A DNA stretch of 64,000 nucleotides, taken from positions 661,247 to 725,246 of the forward strand of contig JACDOX010000106.1 in assembly GCA_014549065.1 (NCBI GenBank), in the 5' to 3' direction. The position numbers were made by a program, and so were the translations under genes. How positions within the stretch are numbered: the first letter of the stretch is position 1; each line of letters starts with the position of its first letter. Source of the DNA: Cardinalis cardinalis. Lineage: Eukaryota; Chordata; Aves; Passeriformes; Cardinalidae. This document shows, one piece after another, positions 1 to 12,345 of this stretch. Below the pieces are notes generated by a model, which made no database searches, had not been told where the DNA came from, and saw nothing but the letters and a program-made list of their open reading frames with translations.

Positions 1-74
1 CACTGCCCTTACCTTTTACAAAGTGTGTACTCCTCACTGCCCTTACCTTTTACAAAGTGTGTATTCCTCACTGC
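1..74. repeat. 34-bp tandem duplication at the window edge
   Basis: A 34-base unit beginning CACTGCCCTTACC is present at 1-34 and again at 35-68 with one mismatch (C30 versus T64). The first six bases of a third copy follow at 69-74. The array may extend to the left of the window. It lies in a HELZ intron. Confidence 0.9.
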
Positions 75-534
75 TGGTGACGCCCCTGGGAGGGGGGCGG
101 AAGTGCCAACCATCCCGTGACCCTGCCGGGACAGAACCGTGGTTATTTCCCAATTCTCAGTTTTCCAGTCAGACAGCAACTGCTCAGGGGTTGAAATCTC
201 TGAGCATCAACCCAAGCTGTATCTGAACACAAGCAAAATTAACTCCCTCCCCCCAAACTGATTTACAATGCATGACAAGCTCATTTAGAGCAAAGGTNGT
301 GAAGGTGGATTTCAAACCACCAGCAGAACTCAGCAGGCTCTGATACAGCCCTCTGGTCAATAAATAGAAACTTCTGCCTCCAAATTCAGTCAACACTGAG
401 ATAATTCTACCTCATTGGGGTTCATCACAACAGTCAAGCCCTTTTTTTGCTTTTTGCCTGCAATGCAGTGCTGAGCATTCAGCAGGATCCAAGTCTTTCT
501 AGGAAATTATGTACCTTAAAATTAAGTTACATAC

Positions 535-583
535 CTTCTTCTAAATCTTCTACATGATATCCTGACGGTACTTTACCAGCTGC
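535..583 (-). CDS. HELZ: HELZ coding exon (residues 144-159 plus one base), last exon in the window
   Basis: Acceptor ATTGTAG, 49 bases, donor GTATGT. Encodes AAGKVPSGYHVEDLEE plus the first base of a glycine codon. The SGYHVEDL motif is the part I recognise from HELZ; the residues before it (AAGKVP) differ from the mammalian sequence I recall. No further HELZ exon is visible between here and position 1, so the gene continues off the left edge. Confidence 0.9.
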
Positions 584-3500
584 CTACAATTATATAAAAA
601 AGTCCACAGTTATAAAGGAACAGAAAACAATTCCATCAACAAGAGCTGTTGTCAAAATGGGTTTCAGAAAAATTATTACAAAAACATCAATCATAAGTTG
701 AAATTATTTCCAGTCACAAACTCTGCTGATAACAGGGATTCTGGTAATANCAGGAATTCTGACTGGAATATTGAGTCAACTGGTCAGAAGAAACTTTTAA
801 AGATTTTTACAATACCAAATTCCACCCTGAGATCAACTTAACACAGACTGCAGTGAATTTCTGAAACACCAAAAACTAAACTACATTGATAAGTCNTTCA
901 GCTTTCAATCTACAACAAAAATAAAGCTCAAATAAATAACTNAGCATAAGGAAAAAAAAGAGAGGGGACAATTTAATCAGCACACATGAGTTTGACCTCC
1001 AGTACAAAAAAAAAAAAAGGTGGTTAAGAAGGTATTTATAATCTTTAAAAACTTCTGAAGTCATGTTTATTACTTCAGACTAATTTCCAACAGAGAAAAA
1101 TGTGNTAGATAAATAAATAAATACTGCAGATCTAAATGCTTGGAATTCTTTCTACTTGCTACTTCAGGAATCAACAANCAATTAGCATTATTTTTTATTT
1201 TCTCATCCATCCTGCAAGACTGCGATGAAGAGCTCCTGAAGAGGCTGGTGGGTAAAGAAACCAACACAGCAGAAACAAAAAATTTTTGAACCAGCCTGTT
1301 CCCAGTGAGCCTGGATCCCCTGGGACACATGGGAAGCAGCCCGTCAGCTCCTTCAGGTACTGCTCATTATTTTCCCAATAATATCCTCATCATTACCTCT
1401 GTTTCAGCAAGAAGTGTTTTCAGTCGTGTGAGATCTTTAGTTACCATCCCGTTCTGGGGGCAGAAAGAATATTAATTATTGAACACAAAAACCTTCATTA
1501 TTGCATTAAACCACAGCAACCAAGATCATTTCCCCCTCAACACCAGAGAAATAAAAATGAATTTGACTTACAGCACCNATTTTAAATGACACTAAATAAA
1601 ACTGAGTAAACATTGTGATGAAAAAGGGAATTCCGCACTGGCCAAACAAACACTAGATTTACAGCAAGTATCAATACAGGACAATTCAGGAAAGCACCAT
1701 ATTAAGAAGAACTTGAGGAAAAACATATAGCATGGTTACTGCAACACTTCAGCTCTGAAGAATTATTATAATAATCTCTCACTGTTGTAGTGATGGATTN
1801 ATTTCTTTTTAAGGATCTACTTTACAGATCACTAATTTCTGCAGTTCCATGACTCCTCCTGCTCTGATGCAGACTGTGTAATTTCTGGAGTTTTCCCTCA
1901 AAAGCAAAGATTAGCCATGTGACTAACTGATAGTCAAGTGCAATTGAAGTAAAAATTGTTCAAAACTGAATTTATGTGAAATACATAGGTATTTGTAAAA
2001 ATTTCACACTCTTGTAAGTCAAAACTTTAATTAAAGGAACCCAAACCTGTGGGGTTTATTTCAATAATCTCTTGCAGAAATTTAATTAAGTACTACTACA
2101 TTTATTAGACTTCTCCACATTCAGACTGTGCTACTGAGCAGGAGAAATTACTCTTTGCTCAAAACTTACACACTTAACAATCCTCACACTTAGGCTTTTT
2201 ACAAAATGATTTTTTACTTTTTCAGCAGAAGGCTGAAAATTGAACTTGTTGAGCTTAAATGTAATAGAGCAAAAAAACATTACCAAGAATCATTCTCTTT
2301 AGCCACTGGGGAGGAAACTGGATGGATTCCAACTCTTCAATAAATTCATTCCAAAACTTTGTTTCACTTCTTCTTTCAGACAATGGCACAGTCAGTAAAT
2401 CAGCTGCTGATTTTAATATTCCTACTGAAAACAAGTGTGTCTAACAACCTAAAGCTTGTAAAAACCTCTCAAACCCTGCTTTGGGATGACACTCTGGAAC
2501 TCTANACAAAGGTACCTTTATTTGCACAACAACAGCTCAAAACAAGGGCACTCCACATTCCCTGCAATAAGACGATTTTACTAACTTTTCCTGAAGGCAA
2601 GTTTCCTTCAACCTCACCAGGAATTTTTCAATGAAACGTTTTTTCATGAGAAAACAGCTAAACAAAGAAAAAAACCCTCTCTTTGTGTAAAAATAGCCAA
2701 TGGCTGGGGGGAAGGGAATTCAGGATACAGACCAGACAGACAAACAGAACTCTCAAAAACAACCTACTGATTCAGTTCAGCAGGATCCAATCTCAAGGTA
2801 AGAGGCTCTCCTGCAAGTTTCTGATGTCACACATTCCCCTCAGTCTGACTAAGCTATGACCACGTTTCTGGGNGTATTAATTCCAGCAGTTCATGCTGAT
2901 GAACTGCCTATTTAATCCACACTACAGAAATTAAAAGTACACTTCTTTAGAGGCTTACATATGTCCCTGATTTCCCCATATAAGTAGTCAAAAAAGGTCT
3001 GAAGTTACTTACATGTCTGGGGTTAAATGCATCTTTACAAGTTTTAACAGTTTCAGGGTAAAATAGAAGCTTTGAACTCAAACCTTTATCTCCATCCTGA
3101 AATGCAAAGCTTTTTTTCTTTTCCTGAAAAGCTTTTTATGCTGTCTTACAAGTTATCATGGGCCAGTTATTTAAAAGTCCAATCAATATTTTTCCTGCTT
3201 TAATGGATAGAAATCCTGAAGTCCNAAAAAAATGGGGTCAGGTATAATTTAGAATAACCAAGGAAAAGTTTGAAATTTATATTATTCTTGTCAATCGCAC
3301 AAATACACAAATTTATTTTACATTCCCNGAGGATTCAGGGCCAGCAATGAAAAAACTTTTCAAAATCACAACAACTCTGAAACACTGGTTATGCAACAAC
3401 CTGGCATCCTGATGATACACGTGTGCCCATATATTTATCATTTCCACACAAATCATTTTTGTTGCAAGCTGCCAGTGAAACATATGTTCGGAAGTTTGTT

Positions 3501-6500
3501 ATTAAACAGATTTTTTGCAAGAAGGAAATACAAAATTGTTTCTTTAAACGATGTAGATTGCAGCAAACCCACTTACCAGTGATTCCCCCATCAGTGATTT
3601 GGAAAGAACATTAGACACAATTTGCAGCTTCCCTTTGAGATGCATGCAGCAGAGCACTGCCCGGAGAGATCCATCGCCCTTGGCCAGCCCCTCTCCCAGC
3701 ACTGCAACACAAATCAGCCACTGTTACCCTCAGCACACCATCCATTTCAGTCACATATACAGTTTTCCTTCACCCTTAACAAGAAAACAAGTCTGAAGCN
3801 CAGGTTAAATCCATGGCTTGTTGGATGTAAATAAAATATCATGTGCTGTTGTCTAATATCAACTTGAAGCTTGTCTCCCATCAGCTCATAAATGCTGCAC
3901 ATGAGCTCAAAAAAGGTTGTCATGTTTACATGCTAAAATAGACATAAATTAAATATGGGAAGGGTAAACTCAAATATCTGACACAGACACAAAGGACCTC
4001 CTCTCACAGAAAGGGTAAAAAAGAAATAGCAACCAACAACCTCTCAGTAACACAAACATGCTCAGGAAGATCCATTCATGCTCACAAAACACATGCCCTG
4101 TCGTTTCCAAAAATAGCCAACCTCCTCATGGGCAATTCCTGCTCCTCTAAAAGGCCTTTTATTCACTTATGCTGCAACGTGTGGCATATAGGAACGATTG
4201 TCNGAGCCCAGAAATTTACAGGCTCCCTGTAACAGAAAACTTTCTGAATGCTCCCTAGCACGGGATCAGCAGTGAGCAGAGCCAAACAGCCACTTTGTGA
4301 ACACTTCCAGCAGGGACAGGATTTATTTCACCATACAGACGTGCTTCAGACAAGCTGCAACAACACTTAATCACACNTGTTACCTGTCCAGAAAATGCAA
4401 CGCCAGAGAGACTAAAAAGCTTAGCAAGCTAAGCGTGTGAATTGAAAAGAAGGCTGGACACTTGTTTAAAATTAAGGAATTATAGAATAACTGTTATTGC
4501 AAGCAACAACAACATCTGTGTTTATACTGCTACTCATGCAGATGCAAACAGCCCCTCTCAGTGCTAACAGGAATTTCACATTCACCACAACTTCAGGATT
4601 ACATTTTAGAATAATAAATCAAAACTCCTCACTCAACAGCTCAACAGACGTTCACGTCGTTAACAAAAATTGCATGAAAGACTCAATAAATAAATAGTCC
4701 CACAAAACATTTAAATAAAAACAACTAGGCATCTCTTCAAACTGCAATGGTAACTAAATCTGTTTTCATAAAGTGCCTCNAAGACTAGTCTGAATTCACC
4801 ACTTNGATAGTACAGACCACACTGCTAAAAATAGAACTTACTTCCCAAATCAGAAGCAGAAGCACCAAAAATAGCTTTAACATGTCTGACAGCTTGCTAT
4901 TTTAATCTCAAAGATTAAATCTCCAATTAATATATTCCATAGATATAAAGATATAAATCTCCAATTATTATATTTCATATCATTATCTGCATAATATCAC
5001 CNAGCTAAAACATACAGTTGCACATAAAAATTGCAACACATTAAGCACTCTCTCTGGGGAAAGATTTGTGGAGTAATTTAACAGATTTTAAGTTACCATC
5101 ATTCCCTGTAACACTGCAAGCAGCATATAGAANAACATGTAAAGAACTATAAAGAACACGTATTTCTTCAGCTATTCCAGAAGACACTGATCATTTAGGT
5201 TCAAATAAAACCATCACAGCTGTGCAACATGTCAAGTCTTGTAAAAAGGCAGAGCAGCAGCTTGAATAAAGCTTTGCCCATTATAAAAACCCTGTGAGTA
5301 TCAAGGAGTGTGAGTATCAAGTAGTCCATGCTAAGGTAGTTTCTTTCCAACAATAATTCAAACATAAAACCAAAACTAAGACCTTCTGGGATCATAAATA
5401 CAGATACTTTAAATGTCAGGTGCTGGGCTACAATTGATAACCACACACCATGGAGAACCACAACCAAATCATTCATTCATATATTCATAAAAAAATGATA
5501 TATGTGTGCATATATGTATATATATAAACACATACACAACAGTTTTATATACATACATAAATATGGCATTAGTAAGTTCAAAACCGTCCTCAGTTTTAGA
5601 TCCGGGAAATAAAATGTGCAGNATATGCTGACATGAATGAACTAAATTAACATAAATCTGGATGCTATTTCTTTGTTAACTAACATACATTTAAAGGCTG
5701 TTTTTTCTACTTAATTTTAAAAAAGAAGATAGACATCAATGGTCCTATTCCACCCACTTCTATGCCTGTCCAGTGAGAGATGACAAGCAGTTACCATGAC
5801 AGTTCCTTTGAGATGCTGACAACTGACACACACACCAAGAGAAGTTCCACAGATGAAAGTCACCCCTGTCCCCCATGACAAACCCATCAGAGCTCATTGA
5901 TGAGAACACTGTTCATTAAAAACAGCATTCTCCCTCCTACCTCCTTTAACCATCATTCAGCTTTCCATATGTCTCTCNCTTTTATTTGCCATCATGAAAG
6001 ACAACTCTGAAGTTAGAATATTACACCCTCATAGCACACATCAATAAGGTAAAAGAAATTTTTTTTTAATTTCAGACTATTTCAAGAATGATACTGATTA
6101 AGCAACAATCAGACTTTTTTAAGATGNTAAACTTTAATTTTACACCTACAGAAAGCAAGTTTCTTTTTCTTAGTCAATTTTTATGGACCTTCACAAGCAG
6201 CCTGCAGAGCCCCACAAATTCCCCAAACTATGATTTGACTATCAGTGAGGACAAGCACATTAAAAAACCCCAAAACAATANAAAACCCACCAACCCAGAA
6301 AGGAACAATTTGAAGATTATCATTGCTAGCACAAGAATGTCAGAAGAGTAGATCACAGTCTGTGCAACAAAACTGTCACCTGAAAAAATTTCCTTTCACA
6401 TTCAGGAGTANTTAAAGAATTAAAACCAGAAGGTGGGATCTACCCACCTTTACTTTCCAAATCTAACTGATAAACTCTGTTCCAACACTCTGCAAACCCA

Positions 6501-9119
6501 GTGAGTTCTCAGTGAGTTTTGAATCATTTGCATTATAAATGAACAACAGAGGATTAGGAATTTTTGAAATTCCTTCAAAAATACCCAAACTGAACAAGGC
6601 AGTGACACATGAAAGGCTCGACTTCAATGTGACATAGGCACATTTGGAAGCTTTAACAAATGTGCATCATCTTGATTTTCTCTGAACTAAGTCCCAAATG
6701 CAAACCAAAATATCCACTATGTCCCTGGGAAGAAAGGCAGAACAATCAGCTGTCTTTGTGTCTTTGTGAGAATCCTGACATTATCAACTCTTCCTACATT
6801 TGTGCACTAAAATAACTATTAGCCAAATAGCACCACTGAGCCAAAGATATGTATTTGAGTCCTGGTACTAGAGTAAGAGCTGAAAAATAGTGACATCTCT
6901 CTTTAAGGAAAAAAAAAGGGAAAAAAAAAAGCAGAAAAAGTATTATAAAGCAACTACATAATTTTAAATAGGGNAAAAAACCACTGTTAGCAAACTAACA
7001 AATCTGGGCATCAGTTTTAAAAATTCAGACAACTGACTGCAATTCATAACACTATGTAATAAAAAAAGAAATAAGCATACCATGCCTACAGTCTTCATCT
7101 GCTTGCCCATACTTTTTCTGAAAGGTAAAACATGAAAAGTTTAAAAATAGCATTATTCCAGTTAGCATAAACAACTACATGCTTGAATTACAAGTTTTTA
7201 AAAACTTTTTAGAAACCATTACTTTGTCTTTTCCTGGGTAGAACANGTAAAGAACATAAGCCATATGTCAATTATAATTCATTCTTAGAATTAAGACTAA
7301 TTTCTGACTTTTTCTCAAATTCTCAGTTAAAATGCTGACTTTTTCTCAAACTCTCAGCATGTGGACATTTTAAAATAGGAGCCTGAANGGGCAAAGGTGT
7401 GTTATATGTTTGTGGGTGGCTCACAATACCTAGGAAAAAATATAAAACTTAGCTTTCAAGACACTNTTTGGTTTTTAATCTTGCACTAATATAGATATGT
7501 TCAAATTTTAAGATATTATAATGTTATAAGATTTTATAATGTTCAAATTCTAAGATATTATTTTATTCTGTCTTTTCAGTAGTGATTTTAAAGATTACTT
7601 TGTTTCGTGAAACAAGAAGGAAAATTTGGATTGTTTTCCTCTTTTAAGACTTCACCTATCTATGTAATTCAAGTCTTTAATAGGAAGGTTTGGATTTCAA
7701 GTGTTTTTCCAAAGTCCCTGCAGACTCACTGCAATACTATGATGAACATCCAGATAGGTGCCTCAGAGGATTTTCAAAGAGTGATGTCAGAAATGTATTA
7801 AATAATCCAAGCACCAATCTGCACGTTAGCTTACAGAAATAATTTTGAGAGGTCAAGTCTGTGATAAGACAACTTCTATTGGAAAATCCAACCTCACTTA
7901 TTTGTGAATCTCTTCCGCTGAGGAGCTATAGGATAGGTCACTTTTTCAATTAAGAGGTTTCCCAATTCTTATTTTGCACACTGACTAGTCCAATTCAGCT
8001 ATTTATTTAAAGAATGCTTAAAAACACTCCCTTCATCAGATGGGCAAGATTTGTCTTAAAGCTGCCCAGCAAGGTTTTGTGACTTGGCCACACTTTTTAC
8101 ACCTGGNATGAAACTGCTCCTACTCAGTACATGAAGATTTGGAGTGGACAAAGCAGCTGTAAATCTGTAATAGCATTTCAGAAAGGTAAGAAAAAGCAGG
8201 TTGTAGGTTTATTCTTAAGCACTGAAATGTCCTTTCCTTTAAGAAAAGAAGCTCTGATGCTTTAAAGGAAGGACACAACTTTGGCAATGGGGCCACCTGT
8301 AATTCAGGGTTATGCCTCCTGCATAGGTTTGCATTTACAAACCTTTACAAGAGCCGTTTCACCTTTCCACTAAATATCTGCCAGAGTCTAAAAGTTACAT
8401 CTTTCACCAGATATGCTCTAGCCTAGCCTTGGAAAGCTGGGATTAAGCATAAAAAGACTAATTTTAGACCTATGCAAATTGAGCTAAAGCAGGTACGAAC
8501 CCACTACCTAGATTCTGGCATTTCTTAACTTTGTTTTTTTGGTGTTTTTATATGCAGAAACTTTAATGTTATGCTCTTAAAAGATAAGGTAATCTGGTAT
8601 GTAATTCAGCATATGTACCTTAACCCAGATATTTTGCCTTTCTGGAATATATATTTTTTAAATGTTTAAAGTATTTTTCCTTATTTGTTTAGAAAACTGT
8701 GATTGAGACCCAAACCAAGAGGTTCAAATCCTGAAAAATAAATGGATCAGGGANAGCTACAAGACAGAAGCTTCACAGATGCTATAGCAAGAGGGATTCT
8801 GTGGGCAGAGCAACATGCCAAAAATTCTGAGNGGTATTTATACCTTGACAATACAAGATATTTGACTTTTCTTTCCAGTTCACTAGATACTATAAAGAGT
8901 CACACTCACAAGTTGTAAAAAGGAAGCAATTCTATACAGAAGAGTCTCGATTTTGATGCGGTCGAGTTCTGCCTGGCAGGGCTCCGGGAGGTGAGCTGGG
9001 GGGTACTGGCTGAGGGAAAGGAGAGCCTCTGTGCAATGCTTCACTGCCACTTCATAATCCTGCTGCTTAAGGGATTCACATGCTTGTTCACATGCCTTCT
9101 CTGGTCTTCTGTCTGCCAT
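535..9119 (-). CDS. HELZ: HELZ, helicase with zinc finger, N-terminal part (5 coding exons in window, 3' part off left edge)
   Basis: Five exons on the minus strand (8910-9119, 7081-7117, 3577-3701, 1397-1453, 535-583) join in frame to about 159 residues. These match the N-terminus of vertebrate HELZ as I remember it, with landmarks ESLKQQDYE, LLYRIASFLQL, QADEDCRH, VLGEGLAKG, LRAVLCCMHLKGKLQ, MVTKDLTRLKTLL and SGYHVEDLEEG. All junctions are GT-AG and phases agree across every intron. HELZ is a large superfamily 1 RNA helicase with a CCCH zinc finger; known family work links it to translation and the CCR4-NOT deadenylase. The part seen here is a helical, TPR-like N-terminal region (residues about 5-110); zinc finger and helicase motifs would lie to the left of position 1. 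The start is the first ATG of the exon at 8910-9137 and agrees with the known family start. No frame breaks or Ns occur in these exons. PSMD12 lies upstream on the same strand. Confidence 0.95.
1397..1453 (-). CDS. HELZ: HELZ coding exon (residues 125-143)
   Basis: Acceptor CCCCCAG, 57 bases, donor GTAATG. Encodes NGMVTKDLTRLKTLLAETE in phase 0 on both sides. Confidence 0.94.
3577..3701 (-). CDS. HELZ: HELZ coding exon (residues 83-124)
   Basis: Acceptor TTGCAG, 125 bases, donor GTAAGT. The reading frame starts with two bases completing Val83 and encodes LGEGLAKGDGSLRAVLCCMH followed by a LKGKLQ helix and SKSLMGESL. The dense match to the HELZ family and the phase fit on both sides make this secure. 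Confidence 0.95.
4916..4979. repeat. Local direct duplication of about 26 bp
   Basis: TAAATCTCCAATTA at 4916 recurs at 4954, and the similarity continues for about 26 bases with a few changes. This is a small AT-rich duplication in a HELZ intron with no evident function. Confidence 0.7.
5485..5570. repeat. AT/TG-rich low-complexity tract
   Basis: Alternating TA, TG and CA dinucleotides (for example GTATATATATAAACACATAC) occur in the HELZ intron. It is a degenerate microsatellite. Confidence 0.75.
7081..7117 (-). CDS. HELZ: HELZ small coding exon, 37 bases (residues 71-82 plus one base)
   Basis: On the minus strand the acceptor TTTCAG is followed by 37 bases encoding KKYGQADEDCRH, then the first base of a valine codon, then the donor GTATGC. 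It continues the TPR-like helix of the previous exon and is completed by the next exon, which supplies the last two bases of Val83. It is too short to appear in an ORF scan and was found by looking for the missing family sequence. Confidence 0.93.
7304..7357. repeat. 23-bp direct repeat, 31-bp period
   Basis: CTGACTTTTTCTCAAA followed by TTCTCAG at 7304-7326 recurs at 7335-7357 with a single change. It lies in a HELZ intron. Confidence 0.85.
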
Positions 9120-9137
9120 GACTCAGGGACAGAAATC
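8910..9137 (-). CDS. HELZ: HELZ exon with start codon (residues 1-70)
   Basis: The acceptor is a pyrimidine tract ending CTAG, with the exon starting at 9137 on the minus strand. Eighteen bases of 5' UTR precede the ATG at 9119-9117. The donor is GTGAGT, beginning at 8909. Coding bases are 8910-9119 (210 bases, 70 codons, ends in phase 0). The peptide begins MADRRPEKACEQ and ends SFLQL. The EKACEQACESLKQQDYE stretch is a TPR-like helix pair start. Confidence 0.95.
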
Positions 9138-11799
9138 CTAGAGCGGGGGCAGAGGGGACGATAAAANGTTGGTTAGCTGTGGAATGGCACTGACAACTTG
9201 CCAACCAACTTCCATTCCCGTCTCAAGGTGCTGTATCACATCCCCCTCGTGCTGTGCCAGTCACATTTCCTACACCAAGCTTCTCACTAACTGATTTTGT
9301 CCCAGGCTTTTCTCCCAGCTCTCAATTTTGATTCTAATTCGAGAAGGTACTTAAAGCCCATGACTGATTTTAAGAATGTGAGTAGGGGTTTCAAATTTTA
9401 AAGCCAGCATGGATTTAAGCAGAGGCTTTTGGGTCTTCAGTGGCACCACGACCTTTGCTTTGGAAGGAACACAACTCATCCCCAAAGTGCTGTCTCTGAG
9501 CCTGCAGCCATGTACTCCACACCTTCTCTTCCAAGCACTTCTCACCTACACTCTGGAGGAGGAGACGTTTCCTCTGGGTGAAGCACAACAAGGATGGACA
9601 GGGAAGGACAGGAAAACCAGGAGGTCAACAGCAAACCAACCACTTGTCTCCTCCTTCTGCTGGTTTAGCTACATTTATGGCTGAGAAAGTCTAGATGCCC
9701 CTGCCACACCAACGCCTTTGTGCAGGGCTTCTTAAATAATTTTAAAGTAAATATTTGGGGGGGATTGAGACAGAAAAAAAATCGGTCCACAGACAGACAT
9801 TATCTGCCAATAAACTGAGACNAATGGTTATCCACATCTGAACCACCAGCAGAAGAGCAAAGCACTTCTGTAATCCCTGACCACATTCTCCCTTCATTGA
9901 CATATTTAAATACAGGATACACATCCCTAGAGACACTGCACATTAAAGCTGACTTCACAAAAATGGGTTCTGATAACTGAAAGAGGAAAAATCTTAAGAG
10001 CTCTCATTTTTGCTTATAGCAAGCAGCATATTGTCAATATTTCTGATTAGAGACCAACTATTACAATTGTCTCAAATTTTAGTCTACTTTAAAAATTCAC
10101 TGTTGAAAGTTTTCTTTATACTTAGTATTTTCCAATCTTCAACCAAAGGTAAAGTAACTTCAAGAATTTAAAGTCAAACAAATGCATTTTCCTCTGATGA
10201 AAAATAATCCATTATCCCACTTTTCCCATTAACACATGCCTAAGCCAACATTCAGAAGAAATGTAAACAAGTCTTTTCATATATTGTTCAACACAGTGTT
10301 CTATTTGTTCCCTNCTATTCTTAAATTTCCATTCAGTATCAAAACAATTACACAAAGGAATATTGATTTTTCAAGACTTAAACCAGCTTCCCTTTTAAAA
10401 CACTAATATAAAAATTTCTCATTTACAACACATAAAAAATCTTCTCTAAAATGAAGGAATGCAAGCACGAATATTTTGCAGTTATCCTGGTACAAATCTG
10501 TGACGTGTGCCTCTTCCTTAATAACAGCCTTACGAAATATTACCTCATTCATCCAGATATTTCTTTTTCTGCTAAAAATAAGTCTGCACTTTCAAACAAT
10601 AGGAACAGGCAAGTAGGTTTTGCATTTCCATACATATGAGTAAATTCATTCATGAGGTAATTCTATTAAAGATTCTGCTGGATCACTTAGCACGGATGCT
10701 CAATTACATAAACGTTAGGTATTCTTAAGCTGTGTATGCCAGGATCTTTTCTAGATACAACTAAAAATTGCACTGGTTTCCACTTCACTACCATTTTAGG
10801 CCACGGTGTATTTCACAAATCTAGGATCTGCTTCCACAGTGACACAAGAGTTAATTGATGTTTTTCTCATGTACATTCTGTTTTCCTCCTAAGGGACTGA
10901 AAANAGAGGGCTCCATGAACTCTGCTGTACTTTTGATTTCCTCACTTCCTGGCTGACATGTAACCAAAATTCCTTTGACCAAAAGGCTGAGCAGAGCTTC
11001 TGTGTGTTTACTCCCAAAGAGCTGATTAAACACAGACCCCATCCTCGGTGACCTGGCCAGCACAGCTGACAGATTTGAAACCCTTCTCCTCCAACATGGC
11101 ACCATGAAAAAGACAAAGATGTTCCTTATCAATCGCCTTATGCTGACTGGCTGGAGAAATACAGAACTCAGCTGTTTGAGAAGCTGGATTTGACACACCA
11201 AGCAGTGCCCACACAATTTTTCTGGTCAATTTGAAGACTCCAGAGCACTTCAGAGGATAGAACTGAAGCTAAACTGAGCTAAATCCTGTGAATTAAGTAG
11301 AAACATGAGCAGTAAGGACCAAGGTGGATAACTGGCTTGGATAACTGAGTCACACCAGTGATATTTCAGAGTGTGAAAAATCCACCAAAATCACAGTACA
11401 TGGGACACAATGATAGATAAGGAGCCATTGCAGTGTAAGCTATTTGGAAAAAAATCAAATTATAACAAACAAAACCAGTATGCGGACAACATATGGAAAA
11501 NGATGCACTCAGGCTCTCAGACTTCATGTCAATCCCATCTATAGCCACACAAACAGACTCAAACATGCACATTTATTAGGTATTTGTGCCAGCTACTTCA
11601 GACTCCAGTTCAAGTGCACTACACTGTTCCTCGGAGAAACCTGACTTCTCCTGCTAACTTCAGAAACCTTTTTTTCTAGTTTTGGTACCCTAAATCAGCA
11701 ACTGAGACTTGTGAACATGAATTACAACCACCATTTCTTAAAATCNGGTCTGTTGAAGTACCTGACTTATCTCCATTTAAAATCACTCAGAGCAGTTCC

Positions 11800-12345
11800 T
11801 AAGTCCCAGCAGGAGCAGGAATGNGACTGGTCCCCTCTGCTGGGCACTGCTGATGCCTCACCTCAAGTCCAGGCTCCAGTTCTGGGCTCCTCTTCAAGAA
11901 GGGCATTAAGGCCAAAGAGGGAGCAGAGCTGGGGAAGGGGCTGGAGCACCAGTGGGATCAGGAGCAGCCGAGGGAGCTGCTGGGGCTCAGCCTGGAGAAA
12001 AGGAGGCTCAGGGGGGACCTTCTCAATCCCTGCCATGTCTGAAAGGAGGNTGTGGCCAGGTGGGGGTCGGGCTCTGCTCCCTGGGAACGAGTGACCAAAC
12101 AAAAATGGCCTCAAGCTGCACCAAGAGAAGTTTGGGTTGGACAGGAGGAAAANTTTCTTCACTGGAAGAGTGGTTAAGCATTGGAATGGGCTGCCCATGG
12201 AAGTGATGGAGTCACCAGCCCTGGAAGGGCTCAAAATACAAGTGCACTTCACAATACAGTTTCGTTGGCACAGTGGCATTTGGTCAAAGGCTGGACTCAA
12301 CATTTGAGGTCTTTTCCAACCTTAAAGTATTCATAGAATCATTAA
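11800..12345 (+). mobile_element. CR1 LINE 3' fragment
   Basis: This matches the 3' part of avian CR1: CCAGTTCTGGGCTCCTCTTC, the GGGGCTGGAGCACC segment, GGGGCTCAGCCTGGAGAAAA, AGTGGTTAAGCATTGGAATG and GAGGTCTTTTCCAACCTTAA, ending near TTCATAGAATC. It is sense on the plus strand, antisense to HELZ. It is 5'-truncated as usual for CR1, and no reverse-transcriptase frame remains. Confidence 0.92.

Larger units (their letters stand above)
584..8909 (-). other. HELZ: HELZ introns between the five coding exons
   Basis: Introns occupy 584-1396, 1454-3576, 3702-7080 and 7118-8909; 1-534 belongs to the next intron. They are AT-rich with homopolymer tracts and small local duplications (listed separately). 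I see no RNA gene, CR1 copy or further exon in them. Confidence 0.8.

Noticed and set aside
11711..12303. Overlapping plus and minus frames of 84-146 residues near 12 kb
   Set aside because: They lie in a CR1 3' fragment and carry no reverse transcriptase or endonuclease motif.
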